Assembly: GCA_958430865.1 (NCBI GenBank)
Contig: CAUDNR010004231.1
Location: 1-53,614 of the forward strand
DNA: 53,614 nt
Origin: Entrophospora sp. SA101
Lineage: Eukaryota; Glomeromycota; Glomeromycetes; Entrophosporales; Entrophosporaceae
Direction of reading: 5' to 3'
Under the pieces are notes generated by a model, which saw only the letters and a list, made by a program, of their open reading frames with translations, searched no databases and was not told where the DNA came from. Positions 33,066-43,858 of this stretch are shown here, one piece after another. The first letter of the stretch is position 1. The number at the start of each line of letters is the position of its first letter. Made by a program: the position numbers and the translations under genes.

Positions 33066-33839
33066 TCACATCATATCAGAATTACTAACTGACTGTTTGT
33101 TTCTTAAACATTTTCCTTAATTTGTAAATATTCTCCTATATTTAGAAAAATATCATTAGAATACATTATTTCTTTTCTAATATTTAATTAATAATAATAA
33201 TAATGAAAATAATAAATAAATTCTTTTTTTTTAAAAAAAAAAAACTGGTTAAAGATCTTCACTGTAAAATTTTTCTTTCCGCATACCATCCTCCTTTTTA
33301 TCCAGAAAACTATTTCCCCTTCTGTCACTCTGAATTCTTTTATTACTAATTCAATAATACAATGTCCCAAACAATTCCATGGTTGTAACTGATCCTAACC
33401 CAAAGCCTGCTGATCTGTTAAACAAGCAAGCGCACCAAAAGCACAAGGTGCTCCGGTATCTAATCCAACTTTCATTATTCCATGACTAATACTCCAGTAC
33501 AAACGACTGTATCATATCTTACAACATAACTGTTCCCAGAAATAATATTTTTTTGCAGCAATAGGTAATTCATATGATCCAGAAACAGATTCAGTTGTGA
33601 TATTTTATCTATGCATTATATTGTGAAGTCATGTTCTTAATTATTCCATAACTAATAATGCAATATAATAACAATAATATGTAAATTCATTAGGTGCTAT
33701 AATAATGATAATGATAACGGATAATTAGATTAATGATTTGCTCGTTTGTGTATTATATTAATATTATTGCATTTTTTTCTATGCGTTACAATTTCCGAGA
33801 AAAGGAGTAATAATAACACCAAAAAAGAATGTTAAAATT
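33066..33839. other. Gene-free interval
   Basis: 3' flank with a poly-A/T run at 33220-33243. No open frame with coding character. Confidence 0.45.
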
Positions 33840-35230
33840 CAATTCCTTCGTCTGGATCTGGGTAATAATGCAGTTATGATTCTACCAATCTCTCACTAAA
33901 TTTGGTTAATGTGACATATATTGTTATACGATAATTTGATCTTGGTACATGAACAGGAATTGGTGTACCATTGTTATACAAAGCATTAGGAGTAAATTTT
34001 GGATCATTATATATAAGATGGTGAATCTGATCTAATTGTTGATTGTGTTAAAGGTGCAACTGGCATCGTATTAATATTATTATTATTAGGGTAATTTTGT
34101 AAAATTGTTCTATTTAAGTTTGTTACTGATGATTGTTATTACTATTGTTGGCTGTTGTTCTTGTAAATCTAGATCTATTCAACATAACTGAACTGTCTGA
34201 TTCAATGGTAGAACTTGAGAAAGGTGATTTTAGAGGCAGAGATGACGGTGATGATGATGTACCAATATTTGTAGTAAATCTATCAGTAGATGAAGGTGTT
34301 GTTGATTAAAATACGGAGGATGATAAAAATCTGGAAGGAGGTTGGAATACAGAAGCTGATTGGGATATGGGAGATGTTGAAGATAAATAAAATGATAGTG
34401 GTGTTGTTGTTGTTGCTGCAAAGATGGGAGATGTTTGTGACCAAGAAAGTGACGACGATGTAATAGTCGATGGTAATATGGTAGATGAAGTAGAATTAAA
34501 ATTTAGGCGGAAAAAATTATTTAGAAATAAGTTATTTATAATGTATATAAATCTTGAAGGTTTTTTTCTTCTTGTTTATTTGTATAATGACTTTATAATG
34601 TAAAAATTTATTCATATTATTAAAAATATTATATATCATCACTTATATTATTTATACTTACCAAAATGTAAAAATAATCGTAGCAAAAGATTTACGGTCT
34701 CTCTACTCTATCAATAATGACCACTTTTCAAAAAACAAAACAAAATATTAGTTCATACATATAGACAAACGTATAAATAATAATAACGGGAATATTAAAA
34801 AATACATGTATTGTTTATCACCTATTAAAAATGGTTGAACTAATCATTAGAATTACTAAAAAGTACTACTTGAAGTGATGATTTGTATTGAAGCATAATG
34901 GCATTTATTTTCAGGAACCCTCTTTCTGCTATAAGTTTACGTTCCAAAGGAGATAAATAATACGTTTTAGAGGGTGAGCCAAGAGAAGATTGTGATTGTG
35001 GTCTTGATATTGGAACATGAGGTGAGTCTGCAACTCGATTTCTTAATGTCGATTCTGGTGTGCTTCCTATTATCAGTGAACCATTTGCCCTACCATTCCA
35101 AAGATTATATTGATTTGATAAATGTTGATTATTTATTTTTAAAATAGAAATCCAAAGATTTATTATCGTTTAGCCGATCAATTTTGAAAAAAGCAAAATT
35201 TTTTTATTATATATGATTGATTTTAGGGTA
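33840..35230 (-). pseudogene. Ser/Thr/Gln-rich gene, decayed or with unresolved introns
   Basis: The minus strand shows protein-like blocks in order: INLWISILKINNQHL, GSTPESTLRNRVADSP, RPQSQSSLGSPSKTYYLSP, ERKLIAERGFLKINAIML; then near 34500-34150 a Ser/Thr/Pro-rich stretch (SWSQTSPIFAATTTT, SPFSSSTIESDSSVMLNRSR) with one TAA inside (VF, stop, STTP); then TMPVAPLTQSTIRSDSPS, and after a frame change NDPKFTPNALYNNGTPI, HVPRSNYRITIYVTLTKF and a stop near 33890. Introns could explain the frame change but not easily the internal stop. I do not recognise the family. It lies just downstream of the methyltransferase gene on the same strand. Confidence 0.4.
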
Positions 35231-35302
35231 GAATGTACAAATTGCATAATTTAAATCCAACATCCTTTCCCTCCTCTTCCTGTTAAATAAAGCATTTATC
35301 TG

Positions 35303-35525
35303 TTATTGTATATTTTCCTTCCAAGATATTTTCAAGATTAGCGGATAATGTGTATCAGGATCATATCCGTTTTCATTCATCAAATTCTGTTGATGTATTT
35401 TCCATACAGTTTCATCATATCTTTCTAATAATTCAACACAAAAATTATTGATGGTGTTTAACTGTGCGATGAATGTGTTTAGACTATTTCCACGGTGTGG
35501 ACCACAAAATACTATCAGATTTTCA

Positions 35526-35575
<50 letters not shown>

Positions 35576-36687
35576 CGATGATGATGATGATGATGATGAT
35601 GATGATATGTGAAGAATAGATTGCAGAACATGGATAAGATGTGGATGTGTTTGTTTATCATAAGTGCTAAGTTATTTATTTATGATGATGTTGAAAAAAG
35701 TTAGTCGTGAAATTCTGTTTAAATTTTGTAAATAAAAATAAAAGATTTACCAATCAGCACATATAATTATATCATATTTTTTCTTGTAAGATGTATCTTT
35801 ATTCCAAAATATTTGTTCGACGTTCACGTTTGTATCAGCAAAAAGATGTTTATTTGCCTTTACAATTTTTTCAATATGTATATCATAAATATATAATTAG
35901 TTAAATCTAATACAGAGCAGTATAATAAAAGTCGTGAAAAATGAAATTAAAAAGGATATTTTTTATACAGTCTGGATTTCCTTCGGTTAATGTGACACTT
36001 TTAGGTTTACATTTTGCTGCGATTGTTAAACCTGCCAAAGCACTCATACCACTACCTAATTCACATATTGATTTATTACTTTATATAATTATTGTTGAGA
36101 TTTTATTAGTTAGTTTAAGGTAAAGCTCTGCGCAAGCCAGCTCGAGAGGAGCTTTAATTTAAAGAAATTTTCATCATAAAGATTTTTTTGATTAATCCAA
36201 TCAATGAATTCATTTACCTAAATAATTGAGGATTTTTTATGCAATAATAAGCCAAAATCTCTTCAGCAGGCCATATACATATATTACCAGTATTCAAAAA
36301 TCCCGAATATCTTGAAGTAAAAGTTGATTTTATGTCTATTTTCTTGGGAACTTTAATTCTATTTATTTTGAATTTTTAATTTTAAAAAATATATATGATA
36401 TACATTTTTTTTAAAAAAGCAAAAATAAAAATAAATGCTTACAACACATTTAAAACAATATTATCAAATAAATCATAAGCAAACCATTCTTCATTTCCTT
36501 CTTCAAAAAAAAAAGTTTTGTCATGATTAATTGATAATTTTTGTTTAGTAAATAAATTGAATTCTTGATGATTTCTTTTAGATACTTTTCCAAGAATTTC
36601 ATCACTAGATGAATTTGAAGAAAGTATAAATGATTGTAATAATTTCCATCTTTCTTTTGCTTTATCTTGTTCTATCGACGATGACAT
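35303..36687 (-). CDS. CAMKMT: Calmodulin-lysine N-methyltransferase (CaM KMT type)
   Basis: Five exons on the minus strand: 36443-36687, 36218-36358, 35960-36078, 35751-35877 and 35303-35666, sum 996 nt (331 aa). N-terminal KERWKLLQSFIL; then SRYSGFLNTGNICIWPAEE and LAYYCIKN, matching the NTGN-WP-EE-LAYYC signature of CaM KMT; then methyltransferase motif I ICELGSGMSALAGL, motif with LTEGNPDCIKN, and the post-I motif YDIIICADC; C-terminal CGPHRGNSLNTF and ending with LLERYDETVWKIH and YPLILKISW. It should trimethylate a calmodulin lysine using SAM. Oddities: intron 3 (35878-35959) has AT-AC ends, and exon 5 encodes 26 consecutive Ser (35528-35605). Introns 1, 2 and 4 are GT-AG. Confidence 0.9.
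35878..35959 (-). other. AT-AC intron, U12 (minor spliceosome) type, 82 nt
   Basis: On the minus strand the intron opens with ATATCCTTTTT, a full match to the minor-class donor consensus RTATCCTTT, and closes with GATATAC. A TTTAAC string about 22 nt before the end resembles the U12 branch element (TTCCTTAAC), with only the TTAAC part matching. Joining the flanks gives NPDCIKN-IEKIVKAN in frame, as the methyltransferase fold expects. The only AG before the exon body (TATTAG) would, in the required frame, run straight into TAA, so no GT-AG solution that I found keeps the frame. Confidence 0.85.
36079..36217 (-). other. Intron 2 of the methyltransferase gene with a GC-rich imperfect hairpin
   Basis: A 139-nt GT-AG intron. 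It contains an unusually GC-rich 34-base patch (36122-36155 on the plus strand) with outer arms AAAGCTC and GAGCTTT and internal palindromes TGCGCA and CTCGAG. The meaning is unknown; it may be a miniature insertion. Confidence 0.5.
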
Positions 36688-38007
36688 TTTTACTTGCCGC
36701 TATTCTGTAACACATCTTACGTCACAAGAGATCATAAAAAAAAATTTTTGGCTGTCAACCAAAACAGCATGATAAAACATAACCATGTTTTAGAGACTTT
36801 TTATAAGATATATATACCTTTAAGTAAATGATAAAAAGTTTTTCCTTTAAACGTGAATAATAATAATAATCCTTTTTGAGGTTAATGAACGCATACATTG
36901 ATATTGATTAACCAATATTTTAAAAAATTTAGCTTACTAATTACATATTTATTTATTTTTTTCCAGATGAATTCAAGCTTGGTGGAATAAATATTTATGA
37001 AAAGTGGTGGGTTGTAAATGCTCTCTGGACTTGTTCCACCTGAAGCTCATAAGCTTTGCATAATTTTTTGGGCTTGATGACTTTGATGACTTTGTCAAAT
37101 GCTGAGAATATGGTGAATCCAATTTATTCAACCTTTAAAAAATTATTCACTTTAAAGGTTGATTTTTCTGGTGCGATTGAATTTATCCAAGGCTCACACG
37201 CATACATTGAATTTCTTAAAGATAAGGGTTTGGTTTATCCAATCACTTTCTATATGTTTTGAACTCGGAATCAACACCAATAAGTAACTTCATTTCAAAC
37301 AGAACTACATTGATACCTTCATGAACATTGACCCTATCAATAATTTAATAATCAATAGTATTAATGAGCATCACACAACATTCATTTGATAAAAAGTCAG
37401 ATATATATATAATAAATAATACTGATAATATATTATGTAAAATGGGATTGATTGAAGATTTATTAGGAGCTCCACGAATTTTCTTGGTAAACAAATATAA
37501 TTATTAAATTAAATTAAATTATGATGAGATTTTTTTAAATTTTGTGCAGTTAATAATGGCAGTATTTTTCATGATACACATCCATCTATCCATCCATTAC
37601 TTTTTTAATTGTATTAGAATTACCTTTTTTCAAAGAATTTCTAAAACCAGGAAACATTACAAGTCAATAATTAGTTTCTTGATTATTACATTTAATCATT
37701 TTTAAATAAATTAGATAATGCATACATAGTATTTTAAAAAGTGACACTTGGCATTAAAAAATTGACAATGATGTGTATCGTTTTGTTTATTATTATTATA
37801 TTAATTCAGCCAAAAAAATTTTTCTTTGACAAAGAAATTTCTGGTGCAGTAATAATGAAGATATGTTCCCGATGCCAAAAAGGACTTTTCCCATACATTA
37901 ACGATTCTGGAAGATCATAAACGACAATATTGTTAGTTTGTAATATACCATTTAATTGTTTATAAATTAAATAATACTTGTAAATAAAATTTCGATAGTA
38001 TACAAAT
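36688..38007. other. Gene-free interval with possible fossil coding scraps
   Basis: On the plus strand near 36966-37260 short peptide-like pieces appear in changing frames (EFKLGGINIYEKWWVVN, LSGLVPPEAHKLCIIFW, KVDFSGAIEFIQGSHAYIEF). They may be remains of a dead gene, but I recognise no family. 37270-38007 shows nothing more. Confidence 0.35.
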
Positions 38008-38609
38008 TTAAGTGTAACTGAATGAAATCGAAACCAAGTAGTCTACGATGTTTGGATTCTGTACACTGAGACAATAGATACCAGATGGTGCACTAGGCCA
38101 AGAAACGTCAACTGTGCCACATACTAATAAATGAGATTCGTCTTGAACGTTTCCACATTGAAAGTATTTGACCCCATTACTTTGGAAAGACACAATAAGT
38201 CCAATAAAGTCTTTAGTTGCTGTCATATTTCCGGGTGTAATTTCACCAAAGCTAGTTGTGGGAACATCTGTTGGCTTTGGGTCAAATGCCACATGGAATG
38301 CTACGGAAGAAAAAAATACGAGTAATTAAATATAAAAAGAAGAAAAGTGAATGAATGAATTGTTCGCTTACAAACAGATGTAGCAGCAATAGAAGAGCAC
38401 AGATTCCAACTACTAAAATCTTTTGGTATCGATACTACGCCAGTATTAGTTATTCTACGGACTAGTCCGCCATATGTCGTCTACGCAGTTACAAAATGAA
38501 ATCACTTTTAAATAATTATAATTGATTAATAAACAAGCTTTCTTTTAATTACCTGTAACGAGTTATTAAGGAATAACAGTAACCCAATCAAAATTGTTAA
38601 AACTTTCAT
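38008..38609 (-). CDS. Small secreted protein, unrecognised
   Basis: Three exons 38553-38609, 38372-38480 and 38008-38300 total 459 nt (152 aa), phases consistent. The N terminus MKVLTILIGLLLFLNNSLQ is a clear signal peptide encoded by its own exon. The mature part is short, with YGGLVRRITNTG, PKDFSSWNLCSS, FGEITPGNMTATKDFIGL, Cys residues in YFQCGN, LVCGTV and IYCLSV, and potential N-glycosylation at NMT. Four Cys would allow two disulfides. It could be a cell-surface or effector-like protein, but no family is recognised. A broken paralogue lies just upstream at 39190-39700, so this is a small tandem family. Confidence 0.8.
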
Positions 38610-39074
38610 ATTGACAAAAGTGTTTTGGATCTTTTACAAAATCTTGTGGTTATAAACCTATAAACCACACGTATTTATACGTTTAAGAATAATGTTTATG
38701 GGCGCACCAAATAGATACACTACGTTATTGTTTTGAAATTCAGGCAGGGTACGGTATTGCGTAGGGTCCGCGTTCTAACCAAATTTGCAAATAAAAATAT
38801 ATTTTTGTATATACGGCGCAGTCAAATTTCAACGAAATTTTTTCGAAAAGGATTCATTCACCATATTCTTCTAGAAATTATTAGTTCATCTAAATGAAAA
38901 TGTATGCATAATATTGACGTCGTCAGGACAGTGTCTCCTAAAAGCTTGGTTTTTTCGTATGAAGATAAATCTTTAAACGATAATTTTATTATTACTATTA
39001 CTATTACTATTATTATTATTATTATTATTATTATTACATATGTATTACTAATTTTAGTTTGCAAAATTAGAAAT

Positions 39075-39169
39075 TACACATCCAAACTCGATAAATCGGA
39101 CATTTATTTATATTATAAAGTACTTTAAACAATTGATTGCTGGTCCGACTTATCGAGTTTAGATGTGTA
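39075..39169. repeat. 27-bp inverted repeat (hairpin), two mismatches
   Basis: Left arm at 39075-39101 (TACACATCCAAACTCGATAA and ATCGGAC); right arm at 39143-39169 is its reverse complement with two changes. The loop is 41 bp. It lies between the secreted-protein gene and its broken paralogue, next to an (ATT)n run at 38990-39038. It could be a foldback MITE or a terminator-like structure. Confidence 0.8.
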
Positions 39170-39189
39170 TATTAAACTATAAATAAAAT

Positions 39190-39700
39190 ACGAGTTTACT
39201 CGGTATTAAATGTAACCGAAACTGATATATCAACGTTACTTGGATTTCCGATAGTGAGACAATATCTAGCAGCTACTGTCACGGAAGTGAGAATGGTGGA
39301 AATTTGGTTACGGAATATTCCGGTAGTAAAGGCTGCGTCTGAAATTTTCCACAATGAAAATAATCGATGCCAGCAGTATCTAATATAGCGGCAAAAAGCC
39401 CGGCAAAGTATTTGGTTGTTGATGTATATGTGTCAGTTGTGGCTTTAACTGTACCAAAACCTTCTGTGGCAACATCTCCTACTTTATTAATCTCCGCTGA
39501 GAATGCTATGGAGGAAAAAAAAATGAAACAATCAAGTATAAAAGAAAATTAAGAATGAATAAATGAAATGTATGTGTTCGCTTACAAAATAGTTGTGGCA
39601 GTTTCAGCACCGTATATCTTCCAAGTAGCAAGATCTTTTGGTATCATTCTATTCCGGTAAGAGGATCCTTACTATTACGGACCAATCCACCATAGGTCTA
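39190..39700 (-). pseudogene. Broken paralogue of the small secreted protein
   Basis: The minus strand repeats the exon 2-exon 3 arrangement of the gene at 38008-38609: TYGGLVRNSKDPLTG, then a stop and frame change before MIPKDLATWKIYGAE, a GTAAGCG donor as in the intact gene, then AFSAEINKVGDVATEGFGTV, KYFAGLFAAILDTAGIDYF and HCGKFQTQ, followed by stops. The alignment with TYGGLVRR, PKDFSSWNL, GLIVSFQSNGVKYFQCGN supports common descent. No signal-peptide exon was found. Non-functional. Confidence 0.7.
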
Positions 39701-39709
39701 TTATTGTAT

Positions 39710-39790
39710 ATATAATCAAAATTTTGGGGTGGATATGAAATTCTGATTGGCTAATTTGAATTTCACATGTGAGTTGCAAATTCACGTATT
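39710..39790 (+). repeat. Dispersed repeat shared (inverted) with 26800-26880
   Basis: AAAATTTTGGGGTGGATATG, AAATTCTGATTGGC and TAATTTGAATTTC match the minus strand inside the pogo-like element at 26361-27122. Confidence 0.6.
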
Positions 39791-39869
39791 GCCATTTAGA
39801 AACCACATTAACATTAACCATTAATGCAAAAGATTGTCATAAACCACATGATTTCCGCTATAACAAACA

Positions 39870-40040
39870 TAATTCATAAGGTATGTTCTATATTAAAAGT
39901 CCATTATCCACAATAAAGAGATTTTATTAAGAAGTCCACTATAACAAACAAATTTTATTATAAAGAGAATTGGGGAAATAAAAAAAGTCCACTATAGGCA
40001 AAATCCACTATAACGAGATACACTATAACAAGCTTGACTG
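39870..40040. mobile_element. Partial pogo-like MITE
   Basis: The right end reads CACTATAACAAGCTTGACTG followed by TA (40041-40042), a typical CAGTCAAGCT-type tip. CCACTATAAC/CCACTATAGG motifs repeat inwards. I did not find the matching left end, so it is truncated or diverged. Confidence 0.55.
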
Positions 40041-40606
40041 TACTTTTGTTATGTGGTATTTTGCGTAATTATTAAAAAACCTCGTCCAGATACTTTTTGG
40101 AGGGTAGCATATTCCTATAAATTATTTTTTTATTTGGATTTTAAAGGGTTGAGGAATTAACGTATTTACATGTTTTTAGAAAAGAATTCGTTCATTTAGG
40201 TAAGGATCACACAAAATGTAAATATCTATGAGAAATATTAAAAGTAAATTATGTTTAGCCAAACACTTAAAAGGCCGTTTGATTGCTAAATCATTTGTTT
40301 ATCTTTGCTTTTTACCTATATAGTTAGTGATAAATAAAACTTCCATTCTTGGCTTAATGATATAACCTTTTATTAATTGCAAATAATGTATGCATTGTAA
40401 TTGTAATCTCTATTCACTCTGTATTTATTAAATTGTTCAATTAAATTAACTTTGTTATTGATTAACTTGATAATACTACTACTATAATTATTAGATACAG
40501 GATTCTCAACTTTTAGGAAAACAAACATTAACATCAGAAAATAATTATTGGTGTGCATATTTTTAATTTTCTTATACTTATTAAATAATATAAGATTATT
40601 TTTATA

Positions 40607-41685
40607 TTAAGCTATATTAGCCAAATAATCTTTAACTTCTGAAGGAGACAATTTTCTAAATAATGGTTGTTCCTTGCCTTCCATAAATCCTGTTGTATCA
40701 CCACCAATAATTCCAATTTCAATAGAATTTTCAGTCATTTGTCCTTCAAATCCTTCTTTTAATGTTAAAATTGAAGTATGAACTGCATCTTCCAATCCAA
40801 TATCATCATTATATCTAATATAAATATTATATATAAATATTATATGCAATAAATATATGTTTATAATTCATAAAAACCATTTAATACCGTTTTTCCAAGA
40901 AAGTTTTTGCATTAACCATATTTTTTCCAATAGCAGATGCTTTCCATGCCCAGTATGATCCTGAAGGATCTACTTGATATAATGCTGGACCAGTTTCATC
41001 ATAACCCACAATAAGAAGAGATACACCAAATGGACGTACACCACTTTAAATATATTTTCATATTAATATAAACATAAATACAATTTATTACAAAATAATA
41101 ATATTTAAAATCTTTAAATTTTTTTTTACATACCCACTTTGAGTAAATTCTTGCATTACACTAGCAACTTCTTTAACCAATATTCCTGTTGGTGGATACT
41201 CATTATATATCCTTTTATATTTTTGAGCTGCCTTTCTTGCCTTTGTCAATAGTACTCTAAAGTCTGGTCCCATTCCAGAATAAACTATACCAATATTTGG
41301 ACAAACATTTGCAACTTTTTCAAGTGATGAATCATCAATCAATGGTGAAGCTGTCTTTTTCTCAGTAGCAACAACAACACCATTTGTAGCTAATATTATT
41401 TATTATGCATAGTATATTTAGTAAATTTCTTTAATAAGGTAAAAAGATTATTTTGCTCAAAAAAGGAAAGCCATATTTTTACACACCTTTAATACCAATG
41501 CTTGTTACACCTTGAGCAACCGCATTCAATGCATACTCAATTTGAACAAGCTTGCCCGAAGGTGAAAAAGTTGTTAATGAAAAACTAGTTTAAATAATTT
41601 AAAAAATATTATATCATTTATAATTACAACAGATTAAAATAAATTTTTAGAAATGATAAATCTTTTACCTATATCTATCTGACAT
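40607..41685 (-). CDS. PRE8: 20S proteasome subunit alpha2
   Basis: Five exons on the minus strand: 41669-41685, 41487-41584, 41134-41389, 40888-41043 and 40607-40814, sum 735 nt (244 aa), phases consistent and length typical. The alpha-subunit signature [20 protein letters not shown] then IEYALNAV opens the protein. [72 protein letters not shown] and EIGIIGGD follow and point to alpha2 (PSMA2/Pre8). It is a non-catalytic outer-ring subunit. The first exon is only 17 nt. No odd residues were noted. Confidence 0.95.
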
Positions 41686-42039
41686 TTTAAAAAAAAATTA
41701 CAAAAGATTTGAGATTTCTATTGTGTCACAATTTTAAAATAATACTAATACATTATTGCTAATACGTAAGCTCTTCCCAACAAATATAAAATGAAGGCAC
41801 CTTAGAAACTCCAGTTACTCCATGACTATGAAATAAGGCCTTCACTTTTACTTTTACAACATTACCATCAATGAATTTGGACTTAAAAATTGAATCAGAT
41901 TGCTCATGAAACTTGTTTTAAAAAAATTTTTTTGTAAAATCTTTAGGATAAAAAAAAACAAGTATGCAGAACAGCCAGAGAGTTAAATTGGAGTGTAGTA
42001 AAAATAATATAAATAAATAAATAATGAAAAAAAAAAATT

Positions 42040-42580
42040 CATCTTAAAAGAATTAGCTAGTAATTTCAATAATATGGATATGGAGGATATGAAAAGTATT
42101 GTAAATGATGATAGCAATGTTGTTGGTATCAATGTAAATAGTCAAAGCACCCTAGTCTTATCCTCAAAACAACGGTCTATTTGAGGTAGATATTGGGTAT
42201 AATCATTAGAACCACTCAAATTAATTATACAAGAAAAAGGGGATAAATTGTTTATTGTTGCTTCTCCTTTTTCTGCCAAAAAATTATTATTAGAAAATTT
42301 TTTTTTACAGATTGCTTCCTTTGTTGTTTAGGACATTTTTTGTTCTTGTGCTTTTATTTGCATTTTTCTTCCACTTATAAAAAGTGTTAATATCCAATTA
42401 AACAAACACATAGATAGTAAGATAAAATCAATCCCAACCATTTTTACATGATTTCTAATCTTGCATATTAACAATGTTTTCTATAGTTACATAAACATTC
42501 TATTACCAGCATCAACACTTGATCCTTTTTTTCTAACAGTGGCTTTTGGAGGTTTTGGTTTATTTTATCTTGTACTTCAG
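42040..42580 (+). pseudogene. Possible decayed coding stretch, unrecognised
   Basis: One plus-strand frame reads KELASNFNNMDMEDMKSIV, then NVVGINVNSQSTLVLSSKQ, and after stops LEPLKLIIQEKGDKLFIV, SPFSAKKLLLENFFLQI and DIFCSCAFICIF. Four or more stops interrupt it. Composition looks coding-like but no family is recognised, so this is a weak call. Confidence 0.3.
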
Positions 42581-42593
42581 GTATAGTAAGTAA

Positions 42594-43313
42594 TAAAGCT
42601 CCTAACGGTTCGGTTCGAACCGGTTTTATGGGTAAACCGAAACCGAACCGAAATCTTCGGTTTATAAACCGAACCGAACCGAACTTTCAGTTTATAGACC
42701 AAAACCGAACCGAATTTATTTTTTTAAACCAATAAAAATTTAAATTTGATAGTGTTACCGGAATTAGAATTCATTGGCTGAAATTCTTTAATCTATTTCG
42801 GGATTAAATCATTGAATCGCAATTACACAAAGAAGTTTACCAATAGCCTATTCATCCTGATCCACATAATTGAAATTTCTTTGTTATCATCAATTAACTA
42901 TGCTCCTCTCCAACTTCTTCACTATTATAAATAGGAGAACTATTGTCAGGTGAATTATTATCAAGAGAATTATGTAATTCATTCATGAAGAAATCAATAG
43001 CTGACGGTAAAATTGAAGGAGAGGAATTAATTATTAATTATTATTAGAGAATTGTTATTCGCACCCCTCCCGTGACTAAGACAAAGATGAACCAATAAAA
43101 TCATCACATTTTAAAGCCATTCATTGGTCACATTACTACACTTAGTCACGGGAGGGGTGCGAATAACAATTCCCTATTATTATTATTTTTTTTTGATTAT
43201 ATACTGTATATTAATATATATTTTTTATTTATCGGAAAAAAAAATTTTTTTTTGTGTGTTCAATAATAATAATAATTTAAAAACCGAAACCGAACCGTTC
43301 GGAGCTTTAAAAT
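42594..43313. mobile_element. About 720-bp inverted-repeat element with CCGAACCGAA-rich ends
   Basis: Left end AAAGCTCCTAACGGTTCGGT (from 42595) matches the reverse complement of the right end (AAAGCTCCGAACGGTTCGGT, ending near 43308) with one mismatch. Both ends carry runs of CGGTTYGG/AAACCGAACC. The interior at 42748-42920 matches, inverted, pieces of 5787-6432. No coding region. The target duplication is unclear. A separate 124-bp MITE sits inside it. Confidence 0.7.
43049..43172. mobile_element. 124-bp MITE with perfect 32-bp terminal inverted repeats
   Basis: GAATTGTTATTCGCACCCCT, continuing through CCCGTGACTAAG, at 43049-43080 is exactly reversed at 43141-43172. The spacer is 60 bp. 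Flanks are TTATTA-rich on both sides, so a TTA or TATTA target duplication is possible but cannot be fixed in this context. Perfect arms suggest recent insertion. It is nested in the element 42594-43313. Confidence 0.9.
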
Positions 43314-43858
43314 TTACATATAAATAATATGTAATAATGAATAATAATGGGTAATGTCACTACCACTATATAGTTCTTTTTTCTTTTGGGTCAGACTTTA
43401 TGACAAAGCTTGAATGATGTCAATTTTTCAAATAATTATCTTTTTTTTGTACATGGCCCCATGTGATGATATCATATAACCATTTTGTAGATGTTCACCT
43501 TGTGGTTACAAGTTCCACAACTAATTATAATGTAAAAGATTTTTTTAAAAAAATGAGTAGTAGACACACAGGTGGAAAATCTTTGCATGTCTTACAAATA
43601 TGTTGTAACAAAAAGAAAGTTAATTGCTGGTTAAAATATAAATAATGTAATATCACAAATAGGGATGATATAGTTGGAATAAAATTAACTTTTTAAAATA
43701 ATTATTTGTGAAAAAAATTTTTTACACATGGTGTGGTTTTACCTAATGGTGATGATGATAATAATAATATATTATTGACTAATTATTATAAACCATTCCA
43801 TTATATATATTATAAATTAATAAATCTGAAAATTTTTTCTTGCTTGAATGTTGAATCA

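Noticed and set aside
39367..39552. 61-codon plus-strand frame
   Set aside because: Antisense shadow of the broken secreted-protein paralogue.
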